The translations under genes and the position numbers were made by a program. From JAJCYK01 sp965212195 (GTDB lineage: Bacteria; Bacteroidota; Bacteroidia; Cytophagales; Cyclobacteriaceae), in the NCBI GenBank assembly GCA_965212195.1, contig CBDBUW010000010.1, forward strand, positions 248,001 through 312,000: a stretch of 64,000 nucleotides of DNA, in the 5' to 3' direction. The notes below the pieces were generated by a model. That model had not been told where the DNA came from and did no database searches. It worked only from the letters and a program-made list of their open reading frames with translations. Below, one piece after another: positions 34,250-44,542 of the stretch (positions are counted from its first letter, which is position 1; each line of letters begins with the position of its first letter).

Positions 34250-35959
34250 CTACTCATCTATCTGATCGAATTGCAAGCCATTCCAAAGCGACTCCTGGCC
34301 GTTTTGCTTACGTCGGCCTGTCCATAAAAATGTACTTCCATTGAGCCATCTGGTTCTTTGTAGTGACCGGGTTACGGAGATCCCCGACTTTACGATTTCT
34401 TCCTCATTAATAAAATAGGGCGCCTCTTTTTCTGTCAACAACACTCCTTGGGGCGATTTGCCATCTACCATGCGGGCCCGTTGTAACCGAATTTGTGAGA
34501 CACTGCCCGGAATATGTACTGGAACAAAGGGAGTGTGATTTGAAGGCGGTATCGTCCCCAAAGTGTATTTTACCTGATCACTGGCTCCATCGGTGGTCGC
34601 TTCAGGCTCAATCGCTTGTTCCAAAGCGGTTTCCTTGCCAGGTTTTCCCTGATAAAATTCCGAGGGTATTCGTTCTTCTACGGCCCATACCATATTCGAC
34701 ATCTCATCCCTGACAAAATTCACTTGCTCAGTAGGTTCATTCTGCAAGGACTTATACAGTGATGGCGGTAAATACAGCCAGTTATTAGTTTCTGTATCAC
34801 CAATGGTATTTTCATTGAGTTGAAACATGGCCCAGCGTTGCCAACTGGAATTCTGATCTTTTCCGGTTGGGCGTATGTAGGTATGGTGTCCAAAAACATC
34901 GGTTACTCTAATTCCTGGGATTTCCGCCAGGCTGTTCACTTGCATAGGAAAAGGAAGAATGAACCAATCATTGCTATAGATTAGTCCAAACTCCGCAAAA
35001 AGCAAGTGTAATAACCCTGTGGGAGAAGTATCAATCTTACCAAAATCTATGGTCTGTTCTTCAAATTGCCAAAATCGTGGATGAGGCATTCCTTTAAAAC
35101 TTACCTGGGCAGGAATGAATGAACTTACCCGACTCTCCTTAGCGCTGTTAAGCAAACCCTCTACCTCCAACGTGCTACCCCCCTCCTTTAAATCAAATGA
35201 GTACCAATCCAGATGTCCCTGATAGAATTGGTCCGCTACCAATTCCGAGAATTGATCTCCATGGCCATCGGCAATTGAAAATTGATACTCCAATTGTTGG
35301 GGTTGCCAGGCGGGCGCGATACCGGGTGATGAGGGTTGTGCATACAATCGCTGCCACCAGGCAAGGTAGCTGGAACCCAAATCCAGTATGATGGTTTCCT
35401 GAGCATCCCCATTAAAATGAGCAGCATAAGATCCATCGGTCAGAGCTTGTATAATTTTTCGGCCATCAGGAATTTGATCTTTGATCAACCCGTGGAATTG
35501 AATTTCAGCAGTTTGCGCCGATGTTTTTACTGTAAGCGCATATAACTCCACGAATCGTGTTATATAGCTGTCCAGGCCTTGAGACTTTAATAGGTTGACC
35601 ATATACCTGCCTCCCTGGCTTCCTACCAACAAGCTTTGGGGTGGTTGTTCTTGTTCTACTGTGGTCTCAAGTGGCATTCTTTCGTCCAAGGCTTGTGAAG
35701 GGTTTGATCCAGCTTTTATCCTGTCCATTTTGCTGGTAGTGGCCATTAAAGTAGCGTTTATGGGAGATCCGGCGTCCTCTCCTTTAAATTCTCCGAATTG
35801 CCACTGACGAGTGAGCATCCATAGCGGATCCCGAACCTCAGCACTTATACTGCGGTGAAAATCCCGGGTACGGGGGCTTACCTCCAGCCTGTTGTAGGCG
35901 GTAATTGCCGGTTGGCGATATTCTTGAATAAATAAGTCTTGTACTTGAAATTCTGGCAT
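34250..35959 (-). CDS. Giant-cluster protein 6 (569 aa), unknown family
   Basis: 569 residues, no signal peptide, no membrane segment. It opens EFQVQDLFIQEYRQPAITAYNRLEVSPRTRDF followed by the striking RDPLWMLTRQWQFGEFKGEDAGSPI, which reads like a conserved family block. Middle part has WQPQQLEYQFSIADG and HPRFWQFEEQTIDFG; the C-terminus contains VSQIRLQRARMVDGKSPQGVLLTEKEAP. I do not recognise a named domain. It is the last gene of the leftward six-gene cluster, 48 bases after the 1802-residue gene. Position and similar style (acidic, tryptophan-rich, cytoplasmic-looking) suggest a structural partner of the 1021- and 1802-residue proteins. Confidence 0.75.
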   Translation of the reverse strand: MPEFQVQDLFIQEYRQPAITAYNRLEVSPRTRDFHRSISAEVRDPLWMLTRQWQFGEFKGEDAGSPINATLMATTSKMDRIKAGSNPSQALDERMPLETTVEQEQPPQSLLVGSQGGRYMVNLLKSQGLDSYITRFVELYALTVKTSAQTAEIQFHGLIKDQIPDGRKIIQALTDGSYAAHFNGDAQETIILDLGSSYLAWWQRLYAQPSSPGIAPAWQPQQLEYQFSIADGHGDQFSELVADQFYQGHLDWYSFDLKEGGSTLEVEGLLNSAKESRVSSFIPAQVSFKGMPHPRFWQFEEQTIDFGKIDTSPTGLLHLLFAEFGLIYSNDWFILPFPMQVNSLAEIPGIRVTDVFGHHTYIRPTGKDQNSSWQRWAMFQLNENTIGDTETNNWLYLPPSLYKSLQNEPTEQVNFVRDEMSNMVWAVEERIPSEFYQGKPGKETALEQAIEPEATTDGASDQVKYTLGTIPPSNHTPFVPVHIPGSVSQIRLQRARMVDGKSPQGVLLTEKEAPYFINEEEIVKSGISVTRSLQRTRWLNGSTFLWTGRRKQNGQESLWNGLQFDQIDE

Positions 35960-36007
35960 TGGTATTGATTTAAGGTCAACAAATCTGTTTCACTTGTATA
36001 GGGGGCC

Positions 36008-39000
36008 CTAGCCGTTATCGTTACTTTCGAAAAAGCGAAGGATGATGTTCTCCGACAAAAATTGCATTACTTCAGGCACATTAATACTGTAGTCCAGAGA
36101 GATGTTTAAGTCATGGGATGTAAAATCTGAGATCAGCGCTGGTAGCAGTACGTTTAAGGAGGTTTTGTCAATCATTGCCGGCTCTACCGCTCGTAAGCGC
36201 GCTCGATTCAAGGTATCGCGCATAGCACCAGTGAGATCCTCCCACTCCCAATGATCTCTAACCTCCGGCGGGGTCACCAACAACAATGCTTGAGGCGGTG
36301 TGGCATTGGGCTGGTCGTAATTAAAGGCTATTCCGGTAACTTCCTGTGACGAAGGGATCACCTCCGACCAATCATCAAGCACCAGACCACTCTGCACCTG
36401 ACCCACGCTAAAAGCCGAAGCTCCATGAATGATTAAAGACAGGGTGTCATGATTTATCTGAAATGGTTGGTTAGTAATTTCGTCAACCTCAGGAAATTCC
36501 AAAGCAAGCCAATGATCCTTCACTCTATAAGGTACCTGGACCACCTGCAAGTCAAGCGTATGGCCTTCACTGGCTTCAATCAGGCTTCGCACTAACTCAA
36601 AGTTCAAAATTCTGGGTTGTACGTGGCTTATACTTTGTACCCATTCCTCAATAGGAAAGGTTTTTCCCAATGACTTTGAGTAAGCGAGTAGTTGATCCTC
36701 GTCTTGATGGCTTAAGTCGATATCGGCCCCATTATGATAATAAAAGGTTGGTAAAAAGGCGAATGCCTCTCCCAACAATAGATCCATAACTTCGCTTAGC
36801 AAAGGTACAGCTTCAGCCTCCGAAGACACCGCCAGAGCAGCAGAAAGTTTTTCGTGAATCCTTGCTTGGGTTTCCAATGCCCGGCCATATACAGACAATG
36901 CCTGACTCAAGAGGGCTTGTTTTGATTCCTGGTTTAAGCTGATTGAGGTAACGGGATAAGCTTCAGCCAAGCCAAACTTTGAGAGAGCTTCTAAAATCAA
37001 CCTCAATCCGTTAGCGTGCAGATCAGTCAACGAAACTTCCACAGCCGCTAACTCGGAATTGGCCGATATCAAAGCATTGTGAAGGTCGTCTACCGTATTA
37101 GCGATTGTACCGTTTACATCTGCAGCAAGTTCAACCGCTCCCAACTCGGTAATTTTAAGCTCCCATAAATTGAGAATATTCTCTACACGGGTCTTACTTT
37201 CTGCAGTATCATATCCCGATGGGTTGTCGGTTGATGACAAGTACTTTTTTGAGTTTCCTACATAATCCTGGGCAGTTGATGGACGTGAATTGACAATTAG
37301 CTCCTTTAAATACCGTATAAGCGGCACTTTTGCACCAAAAGGCTGTTCAGCGCCGACGGTCTGATCGGTATCAAAAGTAATCCTGATCTCACTGGACTGT
37401 TCCAGACCCCGGTCCAACTTAAAGTGATCGGCAATTCGAGTCTCTAATTCGGAAGCTCCCGTTTGTAGTTCATTTCCAAGGATGTAAACCAGATCCAATG
37501 GCTGTAAACCTAATACTTGCAAGTTATATTTCTGTTCATCCAGTACCTGATCCCCTAATTCTTGATCGTGTACCAAATGTGAGGCTACAAAAACAATGTT
37601 TGCTGGATCTCCTAATTGCTGGGCCAGCCATCTATTTATTCCAGGTTCTGCCATGGCTCTGGGAGTCATTGATACTGGCCATGGATTTGATGCCGGATCT
37701 ATGGGGTCCAGCACTTCAAAATGAAGCGCAATGCGATTGGTAAATGTAAACTGACTACTTCTAGGAGTATTTAACACTTCGATCTCTGCGGGAATTTGAC
37801 CCTCTTTCAAGCTGTTTAACATGGCCCCTGCCCTTTCGAAATTACCATTGGTCAATTGAAATACGCTCTCTGCGGTTAGCAGATCTTTGAGGGCATCCAG
37901 AGCATTCTCCAAATTGTCTTTTTCCGCAATCACTGCTTGCCGCTCATCATTCGACAGCGAGAAGAGCGCAGAAATTCCATAGGGAAAAGGGTCTTGTAGT
38001 TCCGCCAATGCTAATCCATTGAGTACAGGGAGCAAAAGGTCCTCTTCCGTGGGGACTTCTTCTGAACCTTTTTGGGGAACGGCATGCTGTTTCACAGGAA
38101 ATTTTTCACGGAAGTCGAGAATGTACTGATCCAGATTGATGGTAGTATCAAAACTACTGCGATCATGTAACCCACGTTCAAACTGATAACCAAGCAGCAA
38201 CTCAAGCCTGATTCCTGCTCTGAGCCCCTCTAACAAAAACAACGATTTGCGTATTCTACCGGAACTCAGGTTAACCGAAAGCAAATCTGCGGTTTCAGTA
38301 CTTGCGTGACTTAAATAACCACTGCGAAGCAAGGAAGCTGTGGCTGCCTGTTGAATGGAAGGGGCATGTACAAAGCCGCCGTTTTTTTGATTCTGAAATA
38401 TATCTCCCTGGTCTTGCGGTCTAAGTGAAGCTGGTAAGTCTTGAGGGTCTAGTCGGGTTCGGCTAGGGTTGGGCACTAAATCCTCCAAATAGCCATATGC
38501 ACCTAAGTAAATACCGGCATTCCCAGCCTCCGACTGATTTCGTGACTCCCAGAAACGTTGATACATTAAACCGGTTTGCCAGGCATCGAGCCGGTAAGAA
38601 CAGCTGTCAAGGTGTTCCGTTAATATTCGCTCCAAGCGGGCGGTAGGTAAATCAGCAAGCCTAGACATGGCGGTCCTAACTTTCTGTAGATTATTAGCGT
38701 TTGCATCTACAAGATTGAAATTCAATAAATTATCTGCAACTGCGCCTTCAAATCCCAGTTCAGGGTTGATCATACTTACCTCTGCCCTCATTGTTTCCCA
38801 TTTTGTCAAATCTCCCTGAGATCGAATGTTGTAAAAATTTGAGATATCATGGGCTTGGGGTACAGGTACTTTGTTTTTCGATAGCCAATCGGATGAAGTC
38901 CTGTGCAATTCCAGCAGTAACGCCTTTCGCAGCATCAAGTATAACAGGCTGTTGGGCTTAGCTACTCCCTCCCCAAAATCCTGCCTCTCTAATTCCTCTA

Positions 39001-41416
39001 TGCTGTCCTGTTGGTGCAACCATTGGATGTAGTTTGGAATGGTTTCGGCAATAGGCGGAAGCACGTTATGCTCGGAAAGTGGTACCTTATCAACCAAGTT
39101 ACGAGCATCCAGCAGCAGGGCGTAGTGTTGATAAATAATTTTGAGAATCTGAGGGGCTTGTTCAGACCATGATTGCGTGCTGTCGGGCGCGTAGCCAAAC
39201 GATTTAAACAAATTTAGATTGGTGAACTGATCAAAAACATTTTCAAAATAATCACTGAAGTACTTCCCTCCCCACTGGAAGTCCTGGAGGTTTTTAAGAT
39301 ATTCAGTACTGTAGCCCACTCTTTGATGAAAGGTGACTGAACTTGGATGAAGTCCCAAAATATCCATCAATACCTGATCCCAATCTTGCCCTGGTTTACC
39401 AAACCAGGAAAGATCTGCTGCGGCAGATTCCCACACTGCTTGCAGGTGTTGTAATATTTCATAGGTTTTGTCCAAAAACACGGTATCCTGATCATTTTCA
39501 GGACGGTTTTTCCAGCGGGTAAAATCTGTAGTCAGTAATATACCGTAGGGTTGATCCCCCACTCGGATCCCAGAAAAAGGGCCTCGACCCACTACGTTAC
39601 TTACAAAAAACTCTCTTATTTTCCCTTGAATGCTTTCAGAAATCACAGGATTCATCATGCTTTCAAAGTAATAGCCTAAGGTGGCTGAATAGAGAGCGGC
39701 GTTTAAATCTGAGGCTTCCTGATAATCTCTCTTGTTGGCATTCTGCACATGTTGTAATGTGCTATAATCAATTCCCATGGCAGTGGCAAGCCGGTGTCCA
39801 TCAGTTTCTTCATCTCCCAACCTTGAAGGATCAAACAAAGGTGGACCAGCCTCGGTGAAATAACCGGTTTGAGAGTCGGGTCCCTGCTCGGAATAGGAAG
39901 TTTGATTATGCTCCGTGTTGTTGGTGGGTGTCCCGGTAGGCAATAAGGCAAACCCCTCCTGACCATAATGATGATTATCTAATAACGCTTCCAACATACC
40001 TTTTGAATCTACCGCAGAAGCGGTCATGTAAATACCCATGGCCTCTATCTTCTCTATACCCTGAAGCAAATCATCGGGCAACGGTATTTTCAATCCCATA
40101 CCTTTTTCAATGGCCTCGTCAAAATCCTGAAGCCAGGCAAACGCATCATTAAATTTCACATGCTGGGCACTGGAGGTGTCAAATGACCCGTCCTCATCCA
40201 GTGGATCAGGGCCCAAGTATAAGGTATCTGGTATGAACTTGGTGAAGTACTCAAAAACCTGCTCGCCTTGATGCAGGTAGATTGCAAAACGATCCGGCAT
40301 AATGGTGGTCCTCGGAGCATTGGTCCAAGCATTTTTTTTTACTACGTCCTGCACTGGAAAAGAAAGATCTGCTGGCTCCACAGCTTCCTCAAAGTTTTCA
40401 GGTTTGGTAGATTGAGCCACCCAGGATGCCCTAAAGCTCCCGTATAACTCCGACAGAAGCATCCACGCGGCACGTTTTTCTGCATCGTCTTGCGCCTCCA
40501 AAAGCTTTCTCCAGTAGTCCTCACCGGAAAGTACCTCTTTGTCGGTTAATATTTTTTCATGGGTATGTACTGCAATATCGTCGGGGAATATTCTTAGCCA
40601 TAACTCATTACCAACAAAACGAGTTTCCAAGCGCACTGGGAACAGCAAAAACGGAATACTGCCATCCAAATTGTTTATTAATTGCCGAGGGTGGAGTTGT
40701 TCATAAAAATCTACAATCGCCTGATTTAACTGATCATCGCAATCTTTCAGATCCGAAGTCAACCTTTTTATACTATTCTGAGCTTCTTCCAGTTCAGTGG
40801 CCACCTCAGGGTAAAAATTAGGGCTCAACAACTCGGTCATTTGTCCCCGAGTATCCTTTAGGGTGTCTATCTGTTGGTCTTTTTGAACCAGGGATTGTTC
40901 CTGTGAAGTAAGTGCTTGTTGGACATCATGCTGGTTTTCCTCAAGATTTCTTTCCGTCTGTCGCCGCAATTCCTGGTCTTGTTCAATGGAATCTTGCAAT
41001 GAAAGCATGGCTTCCTTCAATTTTCGAAGCATTGCTGGTTTTGCCTGATCGGAATTTTCTAATTCGGCCAAGCGCTGCTCTGACTCCTGATATAAACCCT
41101 GCTTTCTAGCCAGGCGTTGATTTAATATTTCAAGGGATTTCTGACTGTGACGGGACCTGTGTATTATGGCCTGATTACGGTTTATGATCTTATTAAGATC
41201 TGTTGCTTGCGTTTCTAATTCCCGAATTCTCCGTTGCAGGGATTCAATTTGCTGGAAATTCTGCCGGGCCTCTACGGTTTCTCTTGAATCACGCCGCTTG
41301 GATATGTCTTGTAAGTGGTGTCGTTGCAGCTTGGCGGTATAGAGATCCTGCTCACAGCGACGTCGATCGCTACGAAGCTTGCTAATTTCCTCTAGTTGTT
41401 TGCTGAAATCCGGCAT
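36008..41416 (-). CDS. Giant-cluster protein 5 (1802 aa) with N-terminal coiled coil
   Basis: 1802 residues, no signal peptide. Residues 1 to ~230 are a long coiled coil (SKLRSDRRRCEQDLYTAKLQ, RIRELETQATDLNKIINR). Then a globular body starting with SIPFLLFPVRLETRFVGNELWLRIFPDDIAVHTHEK, and further blocks such as IRVGDQPYGILLTTDFTRWK and NGGFVHAPSIQQAATASLLRSGYLSH. The C-terminal portion ends with ...ALISDFTSHDLNISLDYSINVPEVMQF. The LFPVRLETRF and RVGDQPYG blocks look like conserved motifs of an unnamed family. It starts 60 bases after the 1021-residue gene. Possible scaffold or fibre-like protein; no function can be assigned. Confidence 0.75.
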   Translation of the reverse strand: MPDFSKQLEEISKLRSDRRRCEQDLYTAKLQRHHLQDISKRRDSRETVEARQNFQQIESLQRRIRELETQATDLNKIINRNQAIIHRSRHSQKSLEILNQRLARKQGLYQESEQRLAELENSDQAKPAMLRKLKEAMLSLQDSIEQDQELRRQTERNLEENQHDVQQALTSQEQSLVQKDQQIDTLKDTRGQMTELLSPNFYPEVATELEEAQNSIKRLTSDLKDCDDQLNQAIVDFYEQLHPRQLINNLDGSIPFLLFPVRLETRFVGNELWLRIFPDDIAVHTHEKILTDKEVLSGEDYWRKLLEAQDDAEKRAAWMLLSELYGSFRASWVAQSTKPENFEEAVEPADLSFPVQDVVKKNAWTNAPRTTIMPDRFAIYLHQGEQVFEYFTKFIPDTLYLGPDPLDEDGSFDTSSAQHVKFNDAFAWLQDFDEAIEKGMGLKIPLPDDLLQGIEKIEAMGIYMTASAVDSKGMLEALLDNHHYGQEGFALLPTGTPTNNTEHNQTSYSEQGPDSQTGYFTEAGPPLFDPSRLGDEETDGHRLATAMGIDYSTLQHVQNANKRDYQEASDLNAALYSATLGYYFESMMNPVISESIQGKIREFFVSNVVGRGPFSGIRVGDQPYGILLTTDFTRWKNRPENDQDTVFLDKTYEILQHLQAVWESAAADLSWFGKPGQDWDQVLMDILGLHPSSVTFHQRVGYSTEYLKNLQDFQWGGKYFSDYFENVFDQFTNLNLFKSFGYAPDSTQSWSEQAPQILKIIYQHYALLLDARNLVDKVPLSEHNVLPPIAETIPNYIQWLHQQDSIEELERQDFGEGVAKPNSLLYLMLRKALLLELHRTSSDWLSKNKVPVPQAHDISNFYNIRSQGDLTKWETMRAEVSMINPELGFEGAVADNLLNFNLVDANANNLQKVRTAMSRLADLPTARLERILTEHLDSCSYRLDAWQTGLMYQRFWESRNQSEAGNAGIYLGAYGYLEDLVPNPSRTRLDPQDLPASLRPQDQGDIFQNQKNGGFVHAPSIQQAATASLLRSGYLSHASTETADLLSVNLSSGRIRKSLFLLEGLRAGIRLELLLGYQFERGLHDRSSFDTTINLDQYILDFREKFPVKQHAVPQKGSEEVPTEEDLLLPVLNGLALAELQDPFPYGISALFSLSNDERQAVIAEKDNLENALDALKDLLTAESVFQLTNGNFERAGAMLNSLKEGQIPAEIEVLNTPRSSQFTFTNRIALHFEVLDPIDPASNPWPVSMTPRAMAEPGINRWLAQQLGDPANIVFVASHLVHDQELGDQVLDEQKYNLQVLGLQPLDLVYILGNELQTGASELETRIADHFKLDRGLEQSSEIRITFDTDQTVGAEQPFGAKVPLIRYLKELIVNSRPSTAQDYVGNSKKYLSSTDNPSGYDTAESKTRVENILNLWELKITELGAVELAADVNGTIANTVDDLHNALISANSELAAVEVSLTDLHANGLRLILEALSKFGLAEAYPVTSISLNQESKQALLSQALSVYGRALETQARIHEKLSAALAVSSEAEAVPLLSEVMDLLLGEAFAFLPTFYYHNGADIDLSHQDEDQLLAYSKSLGKTFPIEEWVQSISHVQPRILNFELVRSLIEASEGHTLDLQVVQVPYRVKDHWLALEFPEVDEITNQPFQINHDTLSLIIHGASAFSVGQVQSGLVLDDWSEVIPSSQEVTGIAFNYDQPNATPPQALLLVTPPEVRDHWEWEDLTGAMRDTLNRARLRAVEPAMIDKTSLNVLLPALISDFTSHDLNISLDYSINVPEVMQFLSENIILRFFESNDNG

Positions 41417-41476
41417 ACAGATGAGATTAAATGGAAAATTTATTAGAGGGATGGGTTGACTAAGGCTAAGCCCTTT

Positions 41477-44400
41477 TTAACTATCAAGCATTTCCTTAGC
41501 ATGTACTGCCACCATCACGGGTTTTTGATATAAGATATACGCCATTTCAGCGGAATTAACTCCCCATCGATCTGGAGAATTATCGCTGGATGGATTGGTT
41601 TGAGGGCGCCCGGTTACGTTAATAAAATCTGGTTGTGGATCAAAATGGCCCCAGGACAGATCATCCCAACTGGTTAAGGCTGTAGTCTGGATGTCCATAC
41701 CAAATCTTGGCTCACCAGGGATTTCTTGTATAACGAAAAACCACCCTAGATCATCGCCAAAGCCAGGTGTTAATTCTGTCCCCAGTGCTTGCTCTATAGT
41801 TAGGTCAAAACCAAACATCTTGACATCCGGCTCCACCTCTGCCTTATACAAAGGAAACTTAACCTCGTCCATAAACTCCGTGTCATCTAAGTCGGTATCT
41901 ATGACCAAAGGGGCCGATGTATTGGCCCCGGCTTCCGCCTTTTGTGCAAAGATCAGAGTATTGGGATATCGCTTCAACAAATCACCCCTAATTAATAGCA
42001 CCAGCTGAGTTTCATCACCTTGTTCATCTCGATTGTTATTAGTTCCAAGCCTTCTACGCCTACCCCATTTGTGAATGGGCTTAATATCTTTAAATCTTTC
42101 TGAATTTATCTCAACACTCTCTTCAGAGGGTAGAATCAATCCATTCACATCCCAAAACTGTCTAAAATAACTACCTCTCTCATCAGTAGGGTACTCTCTC
42201 CACATAAGTTCTCGACTCATTTCGTGGTTAAGTCCTACCATATATGACTCAATAAATTTTTGGTTGGTTTCCAATAACGAGATGGTGTTATTAGGCACTA
42301 ACTTTAAATTTGGTATTAGCAGTTCAGAGGAAAACTCTGTAAGCTTTTTGTACATTGGTTCTTCAATATCGGGATAGGCCATGACCGGAAATATTTTCTC
42401 TGATTGCATCAAATCAATACCCTCCGGCAGCTGTATTTGGCCCCTGAGTTTCCGCGGAAATGCGATATCAGCACGCAGCGCCTCTAACACTTTATCGGCT
42501 CCATGTTTTATATCGAATTTCTGATAGACCGGCGGATCGATAGTGAATGACAATTTGGTATGCAAAGCCCTGAGAGCAACCCGGAAATTAGCCGCTTCCA
42601 GGCTCTCATTACTGCCTGGAACCGCTGTGGGAGGTACTGGAGCCAAATCGTGGTCTAATTGTAGTGAAAACGTTGGACGTGCTGGGATGTCAGCCACTGC
42701 TTCAGGATCAATGGCCCGATCGTCTAAGCTTTGTGCTGCTTTCATTTTCTGTTGCTGGTTGCGGCTATACTGGTAAGCAGCAATCAACGGAATAACCAGA
42801 AATCCTAGCCAAGGGGTACTGATAATTGCCAGAACTACAATTAGAACCAATAGTACCAGAAAAATCCATAAAGCATTACTTAAAATCCAGCGGATAAATC
42901 GAGGGGTAGAATTTCGGAATATCCGATCTGCCAAATCGCGGGTGCTTGGTAGCCCTTTTCCCGTGACCTTAGGTGGAGCTGGAGACACTTCGTCTTCATT
43001 TATTTGTTCTATTAAATGTTGGAAGCTGTAGCCTGACGGTTGCAACCTTTTCGCTAAAGCGGGCCCTTGGGGTCTTAGCATTCTCCTGAAACTACCAGTA
43101 ACTGGGGTATTTGCCAGCCGGCTGCTAGACAGCTGATGAAAGACCGTTGTGGGGCTTCCCATTACCTTAGGTAAAACGGGTTGTGATACGCCCAGCAGTG
43201 AAGCCGCTGGTAACTTCTTCAAAACTTTGCGGTGTATTTTATCAGCTACAGCCATGGAAGCCCTGGCTTCTCTTAGCTTTCGATTAGCCTCCAGGATAGA
43301 TTCAACTTGCCGCCAAGCTTTTTGCATATACCGTTCCTGATGTTTTTGTACTACTTTAGTTCCAAACCCGCTGGCTACGCGGTGCCGGGGATCCCTGTTC
43401 AATTCATGTACCCATCCATTGTCTGATATATTTAAAGTTTCCACCAGAACATGCTTATGGCCGTAGAACGGAATAGTAACCAAAGGATCAGCATTAAGAT
43501 CTGCCTCCCGGCTGTCATTGATATTCACTAAGTCTCTAACCTCATTTTGAAATTGGTTATCACCGGCTGGGTCAGGAAATAAAGTAGACTCTGTTTGAGG
43601 AGATTTCAATGCCCCTTCCAAACCAATTATGTCGGGTACGGGGCTACTTACAGGACCGGAGCCATCAACTTTTGAAAACCCAGGCTCGGTACAATCCATT
43701 GGTCTTATACCTACTTGGGGGTCCACTTCGCGAGGCTGCAGCAACTTCACCAGATATTCGAAGTCCTCATTTTTACCTGTCCTAAAAAACCATTCGTAGT
43801 AAACCGGCATCTCCAAATCAGTACTATCCGGCTGCCAGGAGGGCAGTTGGGCCAATACGTTTTCAGTAGCAAGCTCCAACCCCGCTTTGCGCCCGGTTTC
43901 AAAAGCCGGTGCTACGATGGCATAATAGTCCGTATCAGGCTCAAGGCGTCTGGGGCATATCAACCTGCTAAAAATTTGATCGGGATCGTCGTTGGTGGTT
44001 TGATTTAATGACAATAGAAATTCCTCGTAATCGGAAAGCTCGTCGGTGTCAATAGCATGATTATTATGAACATGGGCCCACATCCAAGTTTCATCAGGTG
44101 AAGGCAAACTGCTGCCATCTTTGATTATGATAGACGGTAAGGGGATTCTTCTCTCCCCGCGTTCAAATTCGTCAGTTTTTAATACCAAAAGCACAATCCA
44201 AGGCCTTAACTTTTCACCCTGAGCCCTGGCCGGAGTATATCTCCATGGATAGTCTTCGTCGTAAAATTCTAAGAAAGCCAGGTAATTAGGTTCGTAATCG
44301 GTAATCCAGTTACGGGGCTGGGTTCTGACCACCATACTGCTGTTAAGCCCGGTGATATCTCCAGGGCCGTATAAGGTAAAATTTTTGGAAACATTTTCTG

Positions 44401-44542
44401 TGTTAACTTGCACCGAAAATGGGATTTGCGCTCTCTCGAGCGTAGTCGCCGTACCTACTCCTAGGTCATCTACGGTTTGGATATTCGCTCCAATACCCCT
44501 ACGTGCCCATGAAGAAAATTGATATTTGGCTAGCTTGATCAT
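41477..44542 (-). CDS. Giant-cluster protein 4 (1021 aa) with central membrane hairpin
   Basis: 1021 residues. N-terminal domain: AKYQFSSWARRGIGANI, then WITDYEPNYLAFLEFYDEDYPWRYTPA and LRPWIVLLVLKTDEF. A basic helical stretch near residues 395-450 (VVQKHQERYMQKAWRQVES, NRKLREARASMAV) is followed by two hydrophobic helices at about residues 548-590 (ALWIFLVLLVLIVVLAIIST, WLGFLVIPLIAAYQY). The C-terminal domain has ELMWREYPTDERGSYFRQF and GFGDDLGWFFVIQEIPGEPRFG. No signal peptide. The start overlaps the stop of the 1146-residue gene by 4 bases (ATGA), so the two are made in fixed ratio. Family unknown; it could anchor the cluster's product to the membrane. Confidence 0.78.
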   Translation of the reverse strand: MIKLAKYQFSSWARRGIGANIQTVDDLGVGTATTLERAQIPFSVQVNTENVSKNFTLYGPGDITGLNSSMVVRTQPRNWITDYEPNYLAFLEFYDEDYPWRYTPARAQGEKLRPWIVLLVLKTDEFERGERRIPLPSIIIKDGSSLPSPDETWMWAHVHNNHAIDTDELSDYEEFLLSLNQTTNDDPDQIFSRLICPRRLEPDTDYYAIVAPAFETGRKAGLELATENVLAQLPSWQPDSTDLEMPVYYEWFFRTGKNEDFEYLVKLLQPREVDPQVGIRPMDCTEPGFSKVDGSGPVSSPVPDIIGLEGALKSPQTESTLFPDPAGDNQFQNEVRDLVNINDSREADLNADPLVTIPFYGHKHVLVETLNISDNGWVHELNRDPRHRVASGFGTKVVQKHQERYMQKAWRQVESILEANRKLREARASMAVADKIHRKVLKKLPAASLLGVSQPVLPKVMGSPTTVFHQLSSSRLANTPVTGSFRRMLRPQGPALAKRLQPSGYSFQHLIEQINEDEVSPAPPKVTGKGLPSTRDLADRIFRNSTPRFIRWILSNALWIFLVLLVLIVVLAIISTPWLGFLVIPLIAAYQYSRNQQQKMKAAQSLDDRAIDPEAVADIPARPTFSLQLDHDLAPVPPTAVPGSNESLEAANFRVALRALHTKLSFTIDPPVYQKFDIKHGADKVLEALRADIAFPRKLRGQIQLPEGIDLMQSEKIFPVMAYPDIEEPMYKKLTEFSSELLIPNLKLVPNNTISLLETNQKFIESYMVGLNHEMSRELMWREYPTDERGSYFRQFWDVNGLILPSEESVEINSERFKDIKPIHKWGRRRRLGTNNNRDEQGDETQLVLLIRGDLLKRYPNTLIFAQKAEAGANTSAPLVIDTDLDDTEFMDEVKFPLYKAEVEPDVKMFGFDLTIEQALGTELTPGFGDDLGWFFVIQEIPGEPRFGMDIQTTALTSWDDLSWGHFDPQPDFINVTGRPQTNPSSDNSPDRWGVNSAEMAYILYQKPVMVAVHAKEMLDS